The notes: a model not told the origin generated them from the letters alone. Shown: positions 1-6,164, counted from the first letter of the stretch. The stretch: DNA of 6,166 nt from Campylobacterota bacterium (GCA_009930355.1 RZYK01000122.1:1-6166), one strand, 5' to 3'. Made by a program: numbers and translations.

Positions 1-474
1 AATAATACGTGCAGAAATTGTTGTATTGAAACTTTCATTACGGCTTGTACTTCCTGTTCCTGTAAATGAATTAGTTGACCCTGCGCTAAAACCTAAATTC
101 GCAGACTTAGTAGCAATTTTATCGGCAACATTACCTACAGCACCACCAAAAGGTACTCCTGTAATCATCCCTGCATTTAAGTCGCTACTACTCTCTTTGG
201 ATAAAGCTTTATTCCCTGAAGATGTTTGAACGGTTTGCTCAGTAATGGTGATTGTCACAATATCGTTGACATGCATTGCCTTTAAATCAGCAAACAAAGG
301 ATTATCTCCTTGCCCAAAAAGACTTCCAGGATTTGAAGCCATGTTTTCATTAACACGTGTTGGCATTTCATCAACATACACAGGAGGTTTCATACTGATA
401 TCTGGACTAGCAGGATGATTAGTACACCCTACTAATGTAAAAGCTGCAACAAGGCTACATGTAAAAACTCTCAT
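1..474 (-). CDS. flgH: Flagellar L-ring lipoprotein FlgH, 3' end cut by window edge
   Basis: FlgH forms the L-ring in the outer membrane around the flagellar rod, acting as a bushing with the P-ring protein FlgI. Translating the minus strand from the ATG at 474-472 gives 158 residues with no stop before the window edge; the family is about 230 residues, so roughly the C-terminal third is missing. Residues 1-17 are a lipoprotein signal peptide: short basic start (MR), hydrophobic stretch, then lipobox LVGC with Cys17 as the lipidated residue. The mature part has family features: a segment reading GSLFGQGDNPLFADLKAMHVNDIVTI-like near residues 50-75 (split here: GSLFGQG, then NPLFADLKA, then HVNDIVTITI), a Ser/Gly/Thr-rich middle, and NTTISARII at the cut end, which precedes the conserved 'NGN' strand in relatives. 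A GGAG at 482-479 sits 4 bases before the ATG. It is divergent from yqeY. The remaining flagellar function rests on family similarity, which is clear. Confidence 0.93.
   Translation of the reverse strand, partial: MRVFTCSLVAAFTLVGCTNHPASPDISMKPPVYVDEMPTRVNENMASNPGSLFGQGDNPLFADLKAMHVNDIVTITITEQTVQTSSGNKALSKESSSDLNAGMITGVPFGGAVGNVADKIATKSANLGFSAGSTNSFTGTGSTSRNESFNTTISARII
456..465 (+). repeat. TACATGTAAA word, copy 1 (in flgH signal peptide)
   Basis: Exact 10-base word on the plus strand, followed by two more A. On the coding (minus) strand it reads TTTACATGTA and encodes Phe4-Thr5-Cys6 plus the first base of Ser7 in the FlgH signal peptide. A Cys inside a lipoprotein signal peptide other than the lipobox Cys is uncommon, consistent with a DNA-level constraint but not proof of one. 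Confidence 0.55.
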
Positions 475-551
475 AGCACTCCATTTTATTCTGTTTTACG
501 AAAGTATACTATAAAATACCTCGTGAATGAAAATCAAAAAGAAAAAGGAAA
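475..551. promoter_or_regulatory. Divergent promoter region between flgH and yqeY
   Basis: This short AT-rich gap separates two divergently transcribed genes, so it must carry both start signals unless one uses a promoter inside the other gene. On the plus strand TATACT (505-510) and TATAAA (510-515) are good candidates for the yqeY -10 box, about 40 bases before its start. On the minus strand the complementary stretch offers TATAGT (513-508) and TATACT (510-505, from the GTATAC palindrome) for flgH. No clear -35 is visible, which is common in Campylobacterota, where the -35 is poorly conserved. I looked for a sigma-54 pattern (GG, ten bases, GC) for flgH, since many flagellar genes in this phylum use it, and did not find one. 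Which boxes are used is inference. Confidence 0.45.
545..549 (+). promoter_or_regulatory. Ribosome binding site of yqeY, selects the second of two ATGs
   Basis: AAGGA at 545-549 is followed by two adjacent ATG codons at 552 and 555. The gap is only 2 bases to the first and 5 bases to the second. The second spacing is the normal one, so translation probably begins at 555 (protein MSELKKK...) rather than at 552 (MMSELKKK...). Confidence 0.6.
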
Positions 552-554
552 ATG

Positions 555-1001
555 ATGTCTGAACTTAAAAAAAAGCTTCAAGATGATCTCAAAAATGCGA
601 TGAAAAATAAAGATAATTTTGTGCGTGATGCTATTCGTTTTTTGATGAGTGCACTAAAACAAATTGAAGTAGACGAACGTAAAGAACTGAGTGATACAGA
701 TATTGTAAAGATTATTCAAAAATCGCTTAAACAGCGTGACGATGCTGCCGCTGCATTTAAAGAAGCTGGTCGAGAAGATTTATATGAAAAAGAGTGTGCG
801 GAAGCGAAGATTTTAAAGGCATACTTACCAGAACAACTTAGTGATGAAGCGATTAAAGCAATTATTTCTAGACATATAAAAGAACAAGGTATTTCAAGCC
901 TAAAAGAGATAGGGAAATTGATGGGTGTTGTCTTGGCAGAGTGTGAAGGCGTTGCAGATGGAAAGAGAATCAACACTCTGGCTAAAGAGCTTTTAGCATA
1001 A
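555..1001 (+). CDS. yqeY: GatB/YqeY domain protein
   Basis: A 148-residue cytoplasmic protein of the YqeY family, whose fold resembles the helical C-terminal tail of GatB, the tRNA-binding subunit of the Glu/Asp-tRNA amidotransferase. Its exact role is not established; a link to tRNA or aminoacylation is inferred from the fold. The sequence shows the family pattern: basic, helical N-terminus (ELKKKLQDDLKNAMK), then RDAIRFLMSALKQIEVDER, an Arg-Asp-Asp-Ala repeat (KQRDDAAAAF) near the middle, the marker YLPEQLSDE at about residues 91-99, and the Gly/Lys-rich end with IGKLMGVV and ADGKRIN. The length is typical of the family. An in-frame ATG one codon upstream (552) is possible, but the RBS favours 555. 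It stands alone on the plus strand: divergent from flgH, convergent with ackA, so it is probably monocistronic. Confidence 0.92.
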   Translation: MSELKKKLQDDLKNAMKNKDNFVRDAIRFLMSALKQIEVDERKELSDTDIVKIIQKSLKQRDDAAAAFKEAGREDLYEKECAEAKILKAYLPEQLSDEAIKAIISRHIKEQGISSLKEIGKLMGVVLAECEGVADGKRINTLAKELLA

Positions 1002-1002
1002 A

Positions 1003-1031
1003 TTACATGTAGAGAAAATCTCTACATGTAA
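1003..1031. terminator. Perfect 13-bp hairpin between convergent yqeY and ackA
   Basis: TTACATGTAGAGA (1003-1015) and its exact reverse complement TCTCTACATGTAA (1019-1031) enclose a 3-base AAA loop. It starts 2 bases after the yqeY stop and ends 8 bases before the ackA stop, so it can fold in both transcripts. Only 4 of 13 pairs are G:C. Neither strand has a strong U tract: the plus side continues AACATAATTT, the minus side TTTATGC. It is therefore a plausible bidirectional terminator or 3' end stabiliser but not a textbook intrinsic terminator. A second small hairpin (GCTAAA 981-986 with TTTAGC 992-997) lies within the yqeY 3' end. Each arm carries the word discussed under the TACATGTAAA repeats. 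Confidence 0.65.
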
Positions 1032-1032
1032 A
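1023..1032 (+). repeat. TACATGTAAA word, copy 2 (right arm of intergenic hairpin)
   Basis: Exact copy on the plus strand. The left arm of the same hairpin carries an inverted 9-of-10 copy (TACATGTAAT read on the minus strand, 1011-1002), so the pair forms the stem between yqeY and ackA. Confidence 0.55.
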
Positions 1033-1039
1033 ACATAAT

Positions 1040-2248
1040 TTAACAATGTTTTTCTATCATTTCCATTGTTTCAATAGCAATTTCTAGCTCTTCGTTGGTT
1101 GGGATAACCAATACTTTCACAGCGCTATCATCCGTACTAATTTGTCGGATGACTTCTGTTCGTGCCGCATTACGTGCTGCATCAATTTTAATTCCAAAGT
1201 TTTCTAAGCGACTGCAAGACTCACACCGTACTTCACTATCATTTTCACCAATACCTCCAGTGAAAATAATACAATCCACACGACCTAAAACAGCACTGTA
1301 CGCGCCAATATACTTTTTCAAGCGATAATTAAACATATCACGTGCCAGTTGTGCTTGTTCATTGCCTTCATGTGCCAAACGGCTAATTTCTCGCATATCA
1401 TTGCTTCCACAAATCCCTTTTAAACCACTCTCTTTGTTGAGCATACGATCCAATTCATCAAGCGTTAAACCTTTTTTACGTGCTAAATAGAACAAAATAG
1501 CGGGATCTATATCCCCACTACGTGTTCCCATAATGAGCCCTTCAAGCGGAGTAAGCCCCATGGACGTATCGACACTTTTACCATTTTCGATGGCTGCAAC
1601 ACTGGCACCATTACCTAAATGAAGCGTAATAGCATTGAGTGTGTTCATATCTTGTTTGAGATACAGAGCTGCCTCTTTCACAATGTATCGATGTGACGTT
1701 CCATGAAAACCATAACGCCTAATTCTAAGTTCTTCGTAATATTTATAGGGCAATGCATACATATAGGCATATTTAGGAAGTGTAGCATGAAAAGCCGTAT
1801 CAAAAATGGCGACTTGAGGTACATTTGGACTTTGCTCCACCGAGACTTTCATCCCTGAGAGATGCCCTGGATTATGAAGTGGCGCTAAAGGGATCAGTCT
1901 TTCAATCTCTGACATAACATATTCATCCACCATAGCTGGTGCTTGAAAGGATGCACCGCCTTGAACCACACGATGCCCTATTCCATCAAGGTCATTGAGG
2001 TCATGAATGACACCGGAGTCAATTAAAAGCATGCTCATTTTTTGAAGTGCCTCATGATGGTCAGCAATAGGTGCTGTTTGTTCAATGATTTTCTCCACAC
2101 CAACACTATCCTTATACTTCATGCGTGTTCGTGACATTGGCTCACTGATTTGTTCAATTAATCCGCTGGCTAACACAGCATTATTTGCCATGTTGAATAA
2201 TTGGAACTTAACGGAAGAACTCCCTGCATTTAAAACTAAGATTTTCAA
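1040..2248 (-). CDS. ackA: Acetate kinase, TTG start
   Basis: AckA catalyses acetyl phosphate + ADP to acetate + ATP, reversibly, in the cytoplasm. The 402-residue length is standard for this ASKHA-fold kinase. The N-terminal signature MKILVLNAGSSSVKFQLF is intact. Residues matching the catalytic set known from the Methanosarcina enzyme are present at a constant offset: Asn7, Arg93 (GHRVVQGG), Asp150 (AIFDTAFH), His182 (YGFHGTSHR), Arg243 (MGTRSGDIDP) and Glu386 (PTNEELEIA). The phosphate and adenosine loops HLGNGAS (210-216) and FTGGIGEN (329-336) are also intact. The start codon is TTG at 2248-2246, which overlaps the pta stop TGA by 4 bases (TTGA); a GGAG at 2259-2256 lies 7 bases upstream, and no ATG fits better because the family N-terminus begins exactly here. 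It is the second gene of pta-ackA and is probably translationally coupled. The C-terminal stretch CESCS (342-346) is unusually Cys-rich, of unknown meaning. Confidence 0.98.
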   Translation of the reverse strand: MKILVLNAGSSSVKFQLFNMANNAVLASGLIEQISEPMSRTRMKYKDSVGVEKIIEQTAPIADHHEALQKMSMLLIDSGVIHDLNDLDGIGHRVVQGGASFQAPAMVDEYVMSEIERLIPLAPLHNPGHLSGMKVSVEQSPNVPQVAIFDTAFHATLPKYAYMYALPYKYYEELRIRRYGFHGTSHRYIVKEAALYLKQDMNTLNAITLHLGNGASVAAIENGKSVDTSMGLTPLEGLIMGTRSGDIDPAILFYLARKKGLTLDELDRMLNKESGLKGICGSNDMREISRLAHEGNEQAQLARDMFNYRLKKYIGAYSAVLGRVDCIIFTGGIGENDSEVRCESCSRLENFGIKIDAARNAARTEVIRQISTDDSAVKVLVIPTNEELEIAIETMEMIEKHC

Positions 2249-4353
2249 TTGCTTACTCCATCGTTGGTTTGTGCTTGAATAGCAGTAATGGCTACGGTAT
2301 TGACAATATCAGGAACTAAACATCCACGACTAAGGTCATTGACTGGTTTACGAAGTCCTTGCAGTACTGGACCAATAGCAACAGCACCTGAACTTCTTTG
2401 AACCGCTTTATAGGTATTGTTACCTGTATTTAAATCTGGGAAAATAAAGATAGTCGCTTCCCCTGCAACTTTACTATTAGGGAGTTTCGTTTTAGCAACC
2501 GTTGGATCAATGGCAGCATCATATTGAATAGGGCCCTCTACCATTAAATCAGGTCGCATTTCTTTGACAATTTTAGTGGCAAGACGAACTTTTTCAACCT
2601 CTTCTCCTTTTCCAGAATCGCCTGTTGAGTAAGAAAGCATCGCAATTTTTGGCTCAATGCCAAACATGCTTGCTGTATCCGCAGAAGAGATAGCAATTTG
2701 TGCCAATTCTTCTGCATTTGGGTCTTGGTTAACCGCACAATCACCATAAACAAGCACCCGAGTATCTAAACACATAAAGAAAAGGCTTGAAACGATGGAA
2801 ATATTTGGTTTAGTTTTAATAATTTGAAGGGCTGGACGAATGGTCTCTTGCGTGGTATGAATAGCGCCAGAAACCATACCATCAGCATACCCCAAGGCAA
2901 CCATCATCGTTGCAAAATAATTGGTGAGCATCATGCTATCACGAGCTACTTCCAAAGAGAGTCCTTTAGCCTTACGCATTTCATAAAAAGAGGTTACAAA
3001 CTCATCCATTAGAGGAGATGTAGCAGGGTTAATAATCGTCGCTTTACTAATATCTAATCCTAATGAAGCACTTTTACGAAAAACTTCTTCCGAATTACCT
3101 AACAATATAATTTCAGCAACATTGCGACGTAATAAAATTTCTGTTGCTCGCAAAATACGCTCATCACCGCTTTCAGGAAGCACAATTTTTTTACGATTAC
3201 TTCGTGCTCGCTCAAAAAGTGCGTATTCAAACATAACAGGGGTAATAGAAGAGTGGGATGATTCAGCATTAATCATCGTTTCAATCTCTTTTATATTCAC
3301 ATTAGAAGAAAAAAGTCCCATTGCCAATGCAATTTTACGCACACTTTGTGCGGTAATGGTTGCGGGAACTTTTGCAACATTCACAGCAGTATGATAGGTA
3401 TCTGTATCGACACTTAAAATAGGAATGGAAAAGTCATTAAATCCTAAAAAAAGTTTATTAATTGCTTTATGAGGCAGTAATCCTCCTGTCAGTAAAATAC
3501 CAGAAATATTAGGATAGTTCTTTGATAGTACAGCACTTAAGCAGCCTAAAATCACATCAGACCTATCACCTGGAGTAATAATAAAATCACCCTCTTCGAT
3601 ATGCTCTAAAAAATTTTCTAGTCGCATTGCCGCAATTTTACTCTGTTTGACCACACGCCTCAAATCTTTCTCTTCACCATGAATGTGCATACATCCTAAT
3701 TTTTTATGGATTTCTGCAACCGTTGGTGTGTCAAGTTCTGGCACTTCAGGTAAAAAATAGATAGGACTGTTTTGAAGGGGAATGGAGGAAGCAAGCTCTT
3801 TGAGCGCTTCTGATTCAGCTTGACCTAAACGATTGACAAACGTTGCAAAATGTTGACAACCTGCTGTTTTAATAGCTTCTGCTTCAATATGAATTTCATC
3901 AACCACTTCTTTAACACTTTTGCCTTTACCTTTTAATACACTAAGAAAAGGTGCGCTAAGGTTTTTTGCAATAGAAAGGTTAATATCAAAATCAAGCGTG
4001 TTAGAAAAAATAGATTGATTCAGTCCTTCTATTAGTACGAAATCGTATTGATTTTCTAAGGTTTTAAATTTTTCAATGAGTGTTTCTAAAACTTCATTGT
4101 ATTTATTCTCAGCAATTAAACTTTCAACTTGATGTACCGTGTACCCATATGCTTTTTCATATGGCATTTTAAGAGCATAATGTTCCAATATAAAACCAAT
4201 ATCTTGATCAGGTTCATTACTATCTACAATAACAGGTCTAAAAAAAGCAACTCTACCAAGACGACCTTTTAGCAACTCCATAATACCCATCGTAACAATC
4301 AGACTGCCCGCCGCTGATTCTAGCGATGAGATATATAAGCTTTTAGTTTGCAT
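2245..4353 (-). CDS. pta: Phosphate acetyltransferase, long three-domain form
   Basis: Pta catalyses acetyl-CoA + phosphate to acetyl phosphate + CoA in the cytoplasm, feeding AckA. With the ATG at 4353 the protein has 702 residues, usual for the long bacterial form. Residues about 1-215 form the dethiobiotin-synthetase-like P-loop domain, here with a degenerate loop (SSLESAAGSLIV). Residues about 220-350 form the DRTGG domain (TPGDRSDVILG at about 260-270, LLTGGLLPH at 287-295). Residues about 372-702 form the catalytic domain with KIVLPESGDERIL, SYSTGDSGKG (574-583), GPIQYDAA, and LQGLRKPVNDLSRGC (664-678). Arg676 and Asp682 match, in motif and spacing, the catalytic Arg310 and Asp316 of the Methanosarcina enzyme. 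The ATG is preferred over an upstream in-frame TTG (4380) because AAGGAG sits 4 bases before it and homologues begin here. The stop overlaps ackA by 4 bases. It is 102 bases downstream of murF on the same strand, so its own promoter is likely but readthrough is possible. Confidence 0.97.
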   Translation of the reverse strand: MQTKSLYISSLESAAGSLIVTMGIMELLKGRLGRVAFFRPVIVDSNEPDQDIGFILEHYALKMPYEKAYGYTVHQVESLIAENKYNEVLETLIEKFKTLENQYDFVLIEGLNQSIFSNTLDFDINLSIAKNLSAPFLSVLKGKGKSVKEVVDEIHIEAEAIKTAGCQHFATFVNRLGQAESEALKELASSIPLQNSPIYFLPEVPELDTPTVAEIHKKLGCMHIHGEEKDLRRVVKQSKIAAMRLENFLEHIEEGDFIITPGDRSDVILGCLSAVLSKNYPNISGILLTGGLLPHKAINKLFLGFNDFSIPILSVDTDTYHTAVNVAKVPATITAQSVRKIALAMGLFSSNVNIKEIETMINAESSHSSITPVMFEYALFERARSNRKKIVLPESGDERILRATEILLRRNVAEIILLGNSEEVFRKSASLGLDISKATIINPATSPLMDEFVTSFYEMRKAKGLSLEVARDSMMLTNYFATMMVALGYADGMVSGAIHTTQETIRPALQIIKTKPNISIVSSLFFMCLDTRVLVYGDCAVNQDPNAEELAQIAISSADTASMFGIEPKIAMLSYSTGDSGKGEEVEKVRLATKIVKEMRPDLMVEGPIQYDAAIDPTVAKTKLPNSKVAGEATIFIFPDLNTGNNTYKAVQRSSGAVAIGPVLQGLRKPVNDLSRGCLVPDIVNTVAITAIQAQTNDGVSN
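2256..2259 (-). promoter_or_regulatory. Ribosome binding site of ackA inside the pta 3' end
   Basis: GGAG read on the minus strand, 7 bases before the TTG start of ackA and within the last codons of pta (Gly-Val region of the C-terminal DGVSN). It supports the TTG as the true start. Confidence 0.7.
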
Positions 4354-4455
4354 CTCGCTCCTTTGTATTAACTTCTGCAAATTCTTTCATCATACGTATA
4401 ATCATTTAACAATCATCTAATAATTACAATCTAACATAAAATATTTACATCTTTT
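4354..4455 (-). promoter_or_regulatory. murF-pta gap, probable pta-ackA promoter region
   Basis: A 102-base, very AT-rich gap between two genes on the same strand. On the minus strand TATACG (4400-4395) and TATGAT (4394-4389) are candidate -10 boxes, 35-45 bases before the pta ATG; no convincing -35 is seen. No strong terminator follows murF: the only inverted repeat at its stop is ATC(T)...AGAT around 4449-4461, a 4-bp stem, too weak to call. An imperfect direct repeat of TTAGAT-type sequence occurs at about 4411-4434 and could be chance in such AT-rich DNA. The promoter assignment is inference. Confidence 0.35.
4358..4363 (-). promoter_or_regulatory. Ribosome binding site of pta, decides its start
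   Basis: AAGGAG read on the minus strand, 4 bases before the ATG at 4353-4351. The alternative in-frame TTG nine codons upstream (4380-4378) would place this strong Shine-Dalgarno inside the coding region, so the ATG is the better start. Confidence 0.8.
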
Positions 4456-5892
4456 TTAGATAAAACCAGGAGCGTCATTGGAAAATAAAATTAAGTCTCC
4501 CACATGCGTTTGTTCTGCTAAAACTTTTTGCAAAAGGGATTTATCTGCTAAAAGAATCTTCTGTGCCTTTCTTACATGTAAATCCAAAATAGATGCATTA
4601 CTTTTTCCTGTAATAATCACTACATCAAAAATTTTATCTATTGTTTGCGCTAAAATGGTATTGGCTTCTTCTGTACTTTCAACAATACCAGGGGTTACAA
4701 TCACTTTACGTCCTTTATGGCTAGAAGCTAATTGATACGAACTCAGCATGCCTTCTAAATTACCATTAAAACTATCATCAATAATCAATTTTCCACCTGC
4801 TTCAATTTTTTGAAGTCGATGCTCAACGCCCTTAAGATTATGGATCGCTTGTTTAATTTCATCTAAAGACATCCCCAATTCTCTAGCGACATGAATAGAT
4901 GCTGCTAGATTAATAGCATTAAAATCACCTAATAAATTACATGTAAAGTGTTCTTCTGCGCCATCAATGATCATATCAAATTCAAGACCCTCTAGTGTAG
5001 CAACAACGCGTGTGACATCGCTACCAAAAGAGACTATCTCTAAACGAGGCTGTACATGTGCACTTTCATGCACAAACGCTTTTTGCAGTCTGCTGGAATG
5101 AATAATTTCCATTTTCGTATTGCGAATATTCTCTAAAGTTTTGAAATACTCAATGTGCTGTTCTCCCACTCGACCTACAATGGCAATATGAGGATTCACG
5201 AGTTTTGCGATTTCATCAATATCTCCACGAGCACGAGCACCTGCTTCTACAATATAGACTTCACAATTTTTCGGTAAATCAGTGTTGATATCTTTAATAA
5301 TACCCCCTAAGGTATTTACACTACGGGGTGTTTTGTAGACAGAAAATTTTTTAGAAAGTATTTGAGCTAGAAAATTTTTGATACTCGTTTTACCATAACT
5401 TGCGGTAATAGCAATTACTTTTAGTTCTGGTCGGTGCATTAATGTTTGACTTGCTTCTTTTTTATAACTTTCAAAAAGTATTTTCTCAAAAACCATACTA
5501 AGAAGTTGTGCAATCGCTAAAGGAATAATAATACCAAACTTTTGGCATGCATCATAAACAAAACACAAAAGATCTTGAAAAAGTGTTGCTAAAATTAAAA
5601 AAAGAAAAAATCGTTTAATACGCGCTGTCCAAACCAGTTTTTTATCATTTTTTTGGTACCAAAAAGCAAGTAATGCAATAAACACGATAGCTAAAAGATG
5701 TAAGAAGATACCTTCTAAAAGGTAATACCCTATCAACGGAAAGAGAAAAAAATAAAGATGCCAATCGTAACGATTGTAATGAAATACCACTCGTTCCAAT
5801 CGATAACTGTACCACTGCATCGCTGTTATAAAATAATATCCTATACCTAGAAGCAAGCAAATATGCACAACGCTATTGATAAATAATTCCAT
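4456..5892 (-). CDS. murF: MurF-type UDP-MurNAc-tripeptide:D-Ala-D-Ala ligase with N-terminal membrane domain
   Basis: MurF adds D-Ala-D-Ala to UDP-MurNAc-tripeptide using ATP, the last cytoplasmic step of the peptidoglycan monomer. Of 478 residues, about 155-478 carry the Mur ligase core: ATP loop AITASYGKTS (161-170), VEAGARARGDIDEIA (215-229, like the EMGA..GEI motif), VGEQHIEYF (242-250), Lys260 in RNTKMEI as the likely carbamylated lysine, LLGDFNAINLAASI (320-333), EHRLQ (357-361) and IIDDSFNGN (370-378, like DDSYNAN), where the C-terminal domain begins. The first ~140 residues are not the usual MurF substrate-binding domain but about five hydrophobic segments (roughly 8-24, 46-61, 62-78, 94-112, 120-138). 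ATG at 5892 is 2 bases after the acyP stop, with a weak AAGAG upstream, suggesting an acyP-murF operon. Another Mur-like ligase is possible, but the motifs fit MurF best, and I recall similar membrane-anchored MurF annotations in Campylobacterota. Confidence 0.88.
   Translation of the reverse strand: MELFINSVVHICLLLGIGYYFITAMQWYSYRLERVVFHYNRYDWHLYFFLFPLIGYYLLEGIFLHLLAIVFIALLAFWYQKNDKKLVWTARIKRFFLFLILATLFQDLLCFVYDACQKFGIIIPLAIAQLLSMVFEKILFESYKKEASQTLMHRPELKVIAITASYGKTSIKNFLAQILSKKFSVYKTPRSVNTLGGIIKDINTDLPKNCEVYIVEAGARARGDIDEIAKLVNPHIAIVGRVGEQHIEYFKTLENIRNTKMEIIHSSRLQKAFVHESAHVQPRLEIVSFGSDVTRVVATLEGLEFDMIIDGAEEHFTCNLLGDFNAINLAASIHVARELGMSLDEIKQAIHNLKGVEHRLQKIEAGGKLIIDDSFNGNLEGMLSSYQLASSHKGRKVIVTPGIVESTEEANTILAQTIDKIFDVVIITGKSNASILDLHVRKAQKILLADKSLLQKVLAEQTHVGDLILFSNDAPGFI
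4573..4582 (+). repeat. TACATGTAAA word, copy 3 (in murF)
   Basis: Exact copy on the plus strand, inside the murF 3' part, where the coding strand encodes Asp-Leu-His-Val (residues 437-440). Its reading frame differs from that of the copies in flgH and at 4938. Confidence 0.55.
4938..4947 (+). repeat. TACATGTAAA word, copy 4 (in murF)
   Basis: Exact copy on the plus strand, inside murF, where the coding strand encodes Phe316-Thr317-Cys318. This is the same Phe-Thr-Cys frame as in the unrelated FlgH signal peptide. Confidence 0.55.
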
Positions 5893-5894
5893 GA

Positions 5895-6164
5895 TTATCT
5901 CTTTTCAAAATGATTAAATGAACAGGATTCTATTTTTTGACAACTCACGTCTTCTACATTTGAAAACATTGAACCATCATAAAGCTTTGAAATAAAAAAC
6001 TCTAAATCTTCTTCATAGGCCGTATTAACAACAACTTCAACGCTTCCGTCACTTAAATTTTTAACATAACCACCATAACCCAAAGTTTCTGCCATTTCCA
6101 CTACAAAACGCCGATAGTTCACCCCTTGAACACGCCCAGTCACAATCAATCTATAAGTATTCAA
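5895..6164 (-). CDS. acyP: Acylphosphatase, start near window edge
   Basis: Acylphosphatases are small alpha/beta enzymes that hydrolyse acyl phosphates to a carboxylate and phosphate in the cytoplasm; their natural substrate in bacteria is usually unknown. The 89-residue length is normal. The phosphate-binding signature reads GRVQGVNYR (10-18) with catalytic Arg18, followed by the second signature GYVKNLSDGSVEVV (32-45) with catalytic Asn36. The more common loop is GVGFR, so Asn16-Tyr17 is a variation, but the catalytic pair is kept. The start is taken as the TTG at 6164-6162, which gives MNTYRLIVTGRVQGV, aligned with typical family N-termini; no ATG lies between it and the signature. Only 2 bases remain upstream in the window, so the RBS cannot be seen and a start outside the window is possible. 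murF follows after 2 bases, in the same transcript. Confidence 0.92.
   Translation of the reverse strand: MNTYRLIVTGRVQGVNYRRFVVEMAETLGYGGYVKNLSDGSVEVVVNTAYEEDLEFFISKLYDGSMFSNVEDVSCQKIESCSFNHFEKR

Noticed and set aside
26..229. Plus-strand open frame of 67 codons opposite flgH
   Set aside because: It lies antisense to clear FlgH coding sequence, has no good ribosome binding site and no recognisable protein character.
475..551. Sigma-54 promoter for flgH
   Set aside because: No GG-N10-GC pair at the right place on the minus strand; only AT-rich sigma-70-like boxes are visible.
716..976. Minus-strand open frame of 86 codons opposite yqeY
   Set aside because: A shadow of the well-supported yqeY frame, rich in Ser/Cys as antisense frames often are, with no RBS.
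3122..3394. Plus-strand open frame of 90 codons opposite pta, with similar ones at 2824-3012, 1095-1328, 2085-2282 and 4478-4735
   Set aside because: All are antisense to conserved coding regions of pta, ackA or murF and show no family motifs.
4354..4380. Nine-codon N-terminal extension of pta from the TTG at 4380
   Set aside because: It would place a strong AAGGAG inside the gene, and homologues start at the ATG at 4353.
4411..4434. Imperfect direct repeat upstream of pta as a regulator site
   Set aside because: Matches are short, gapped and made almost only of A and T, so chance cannot be excluded.
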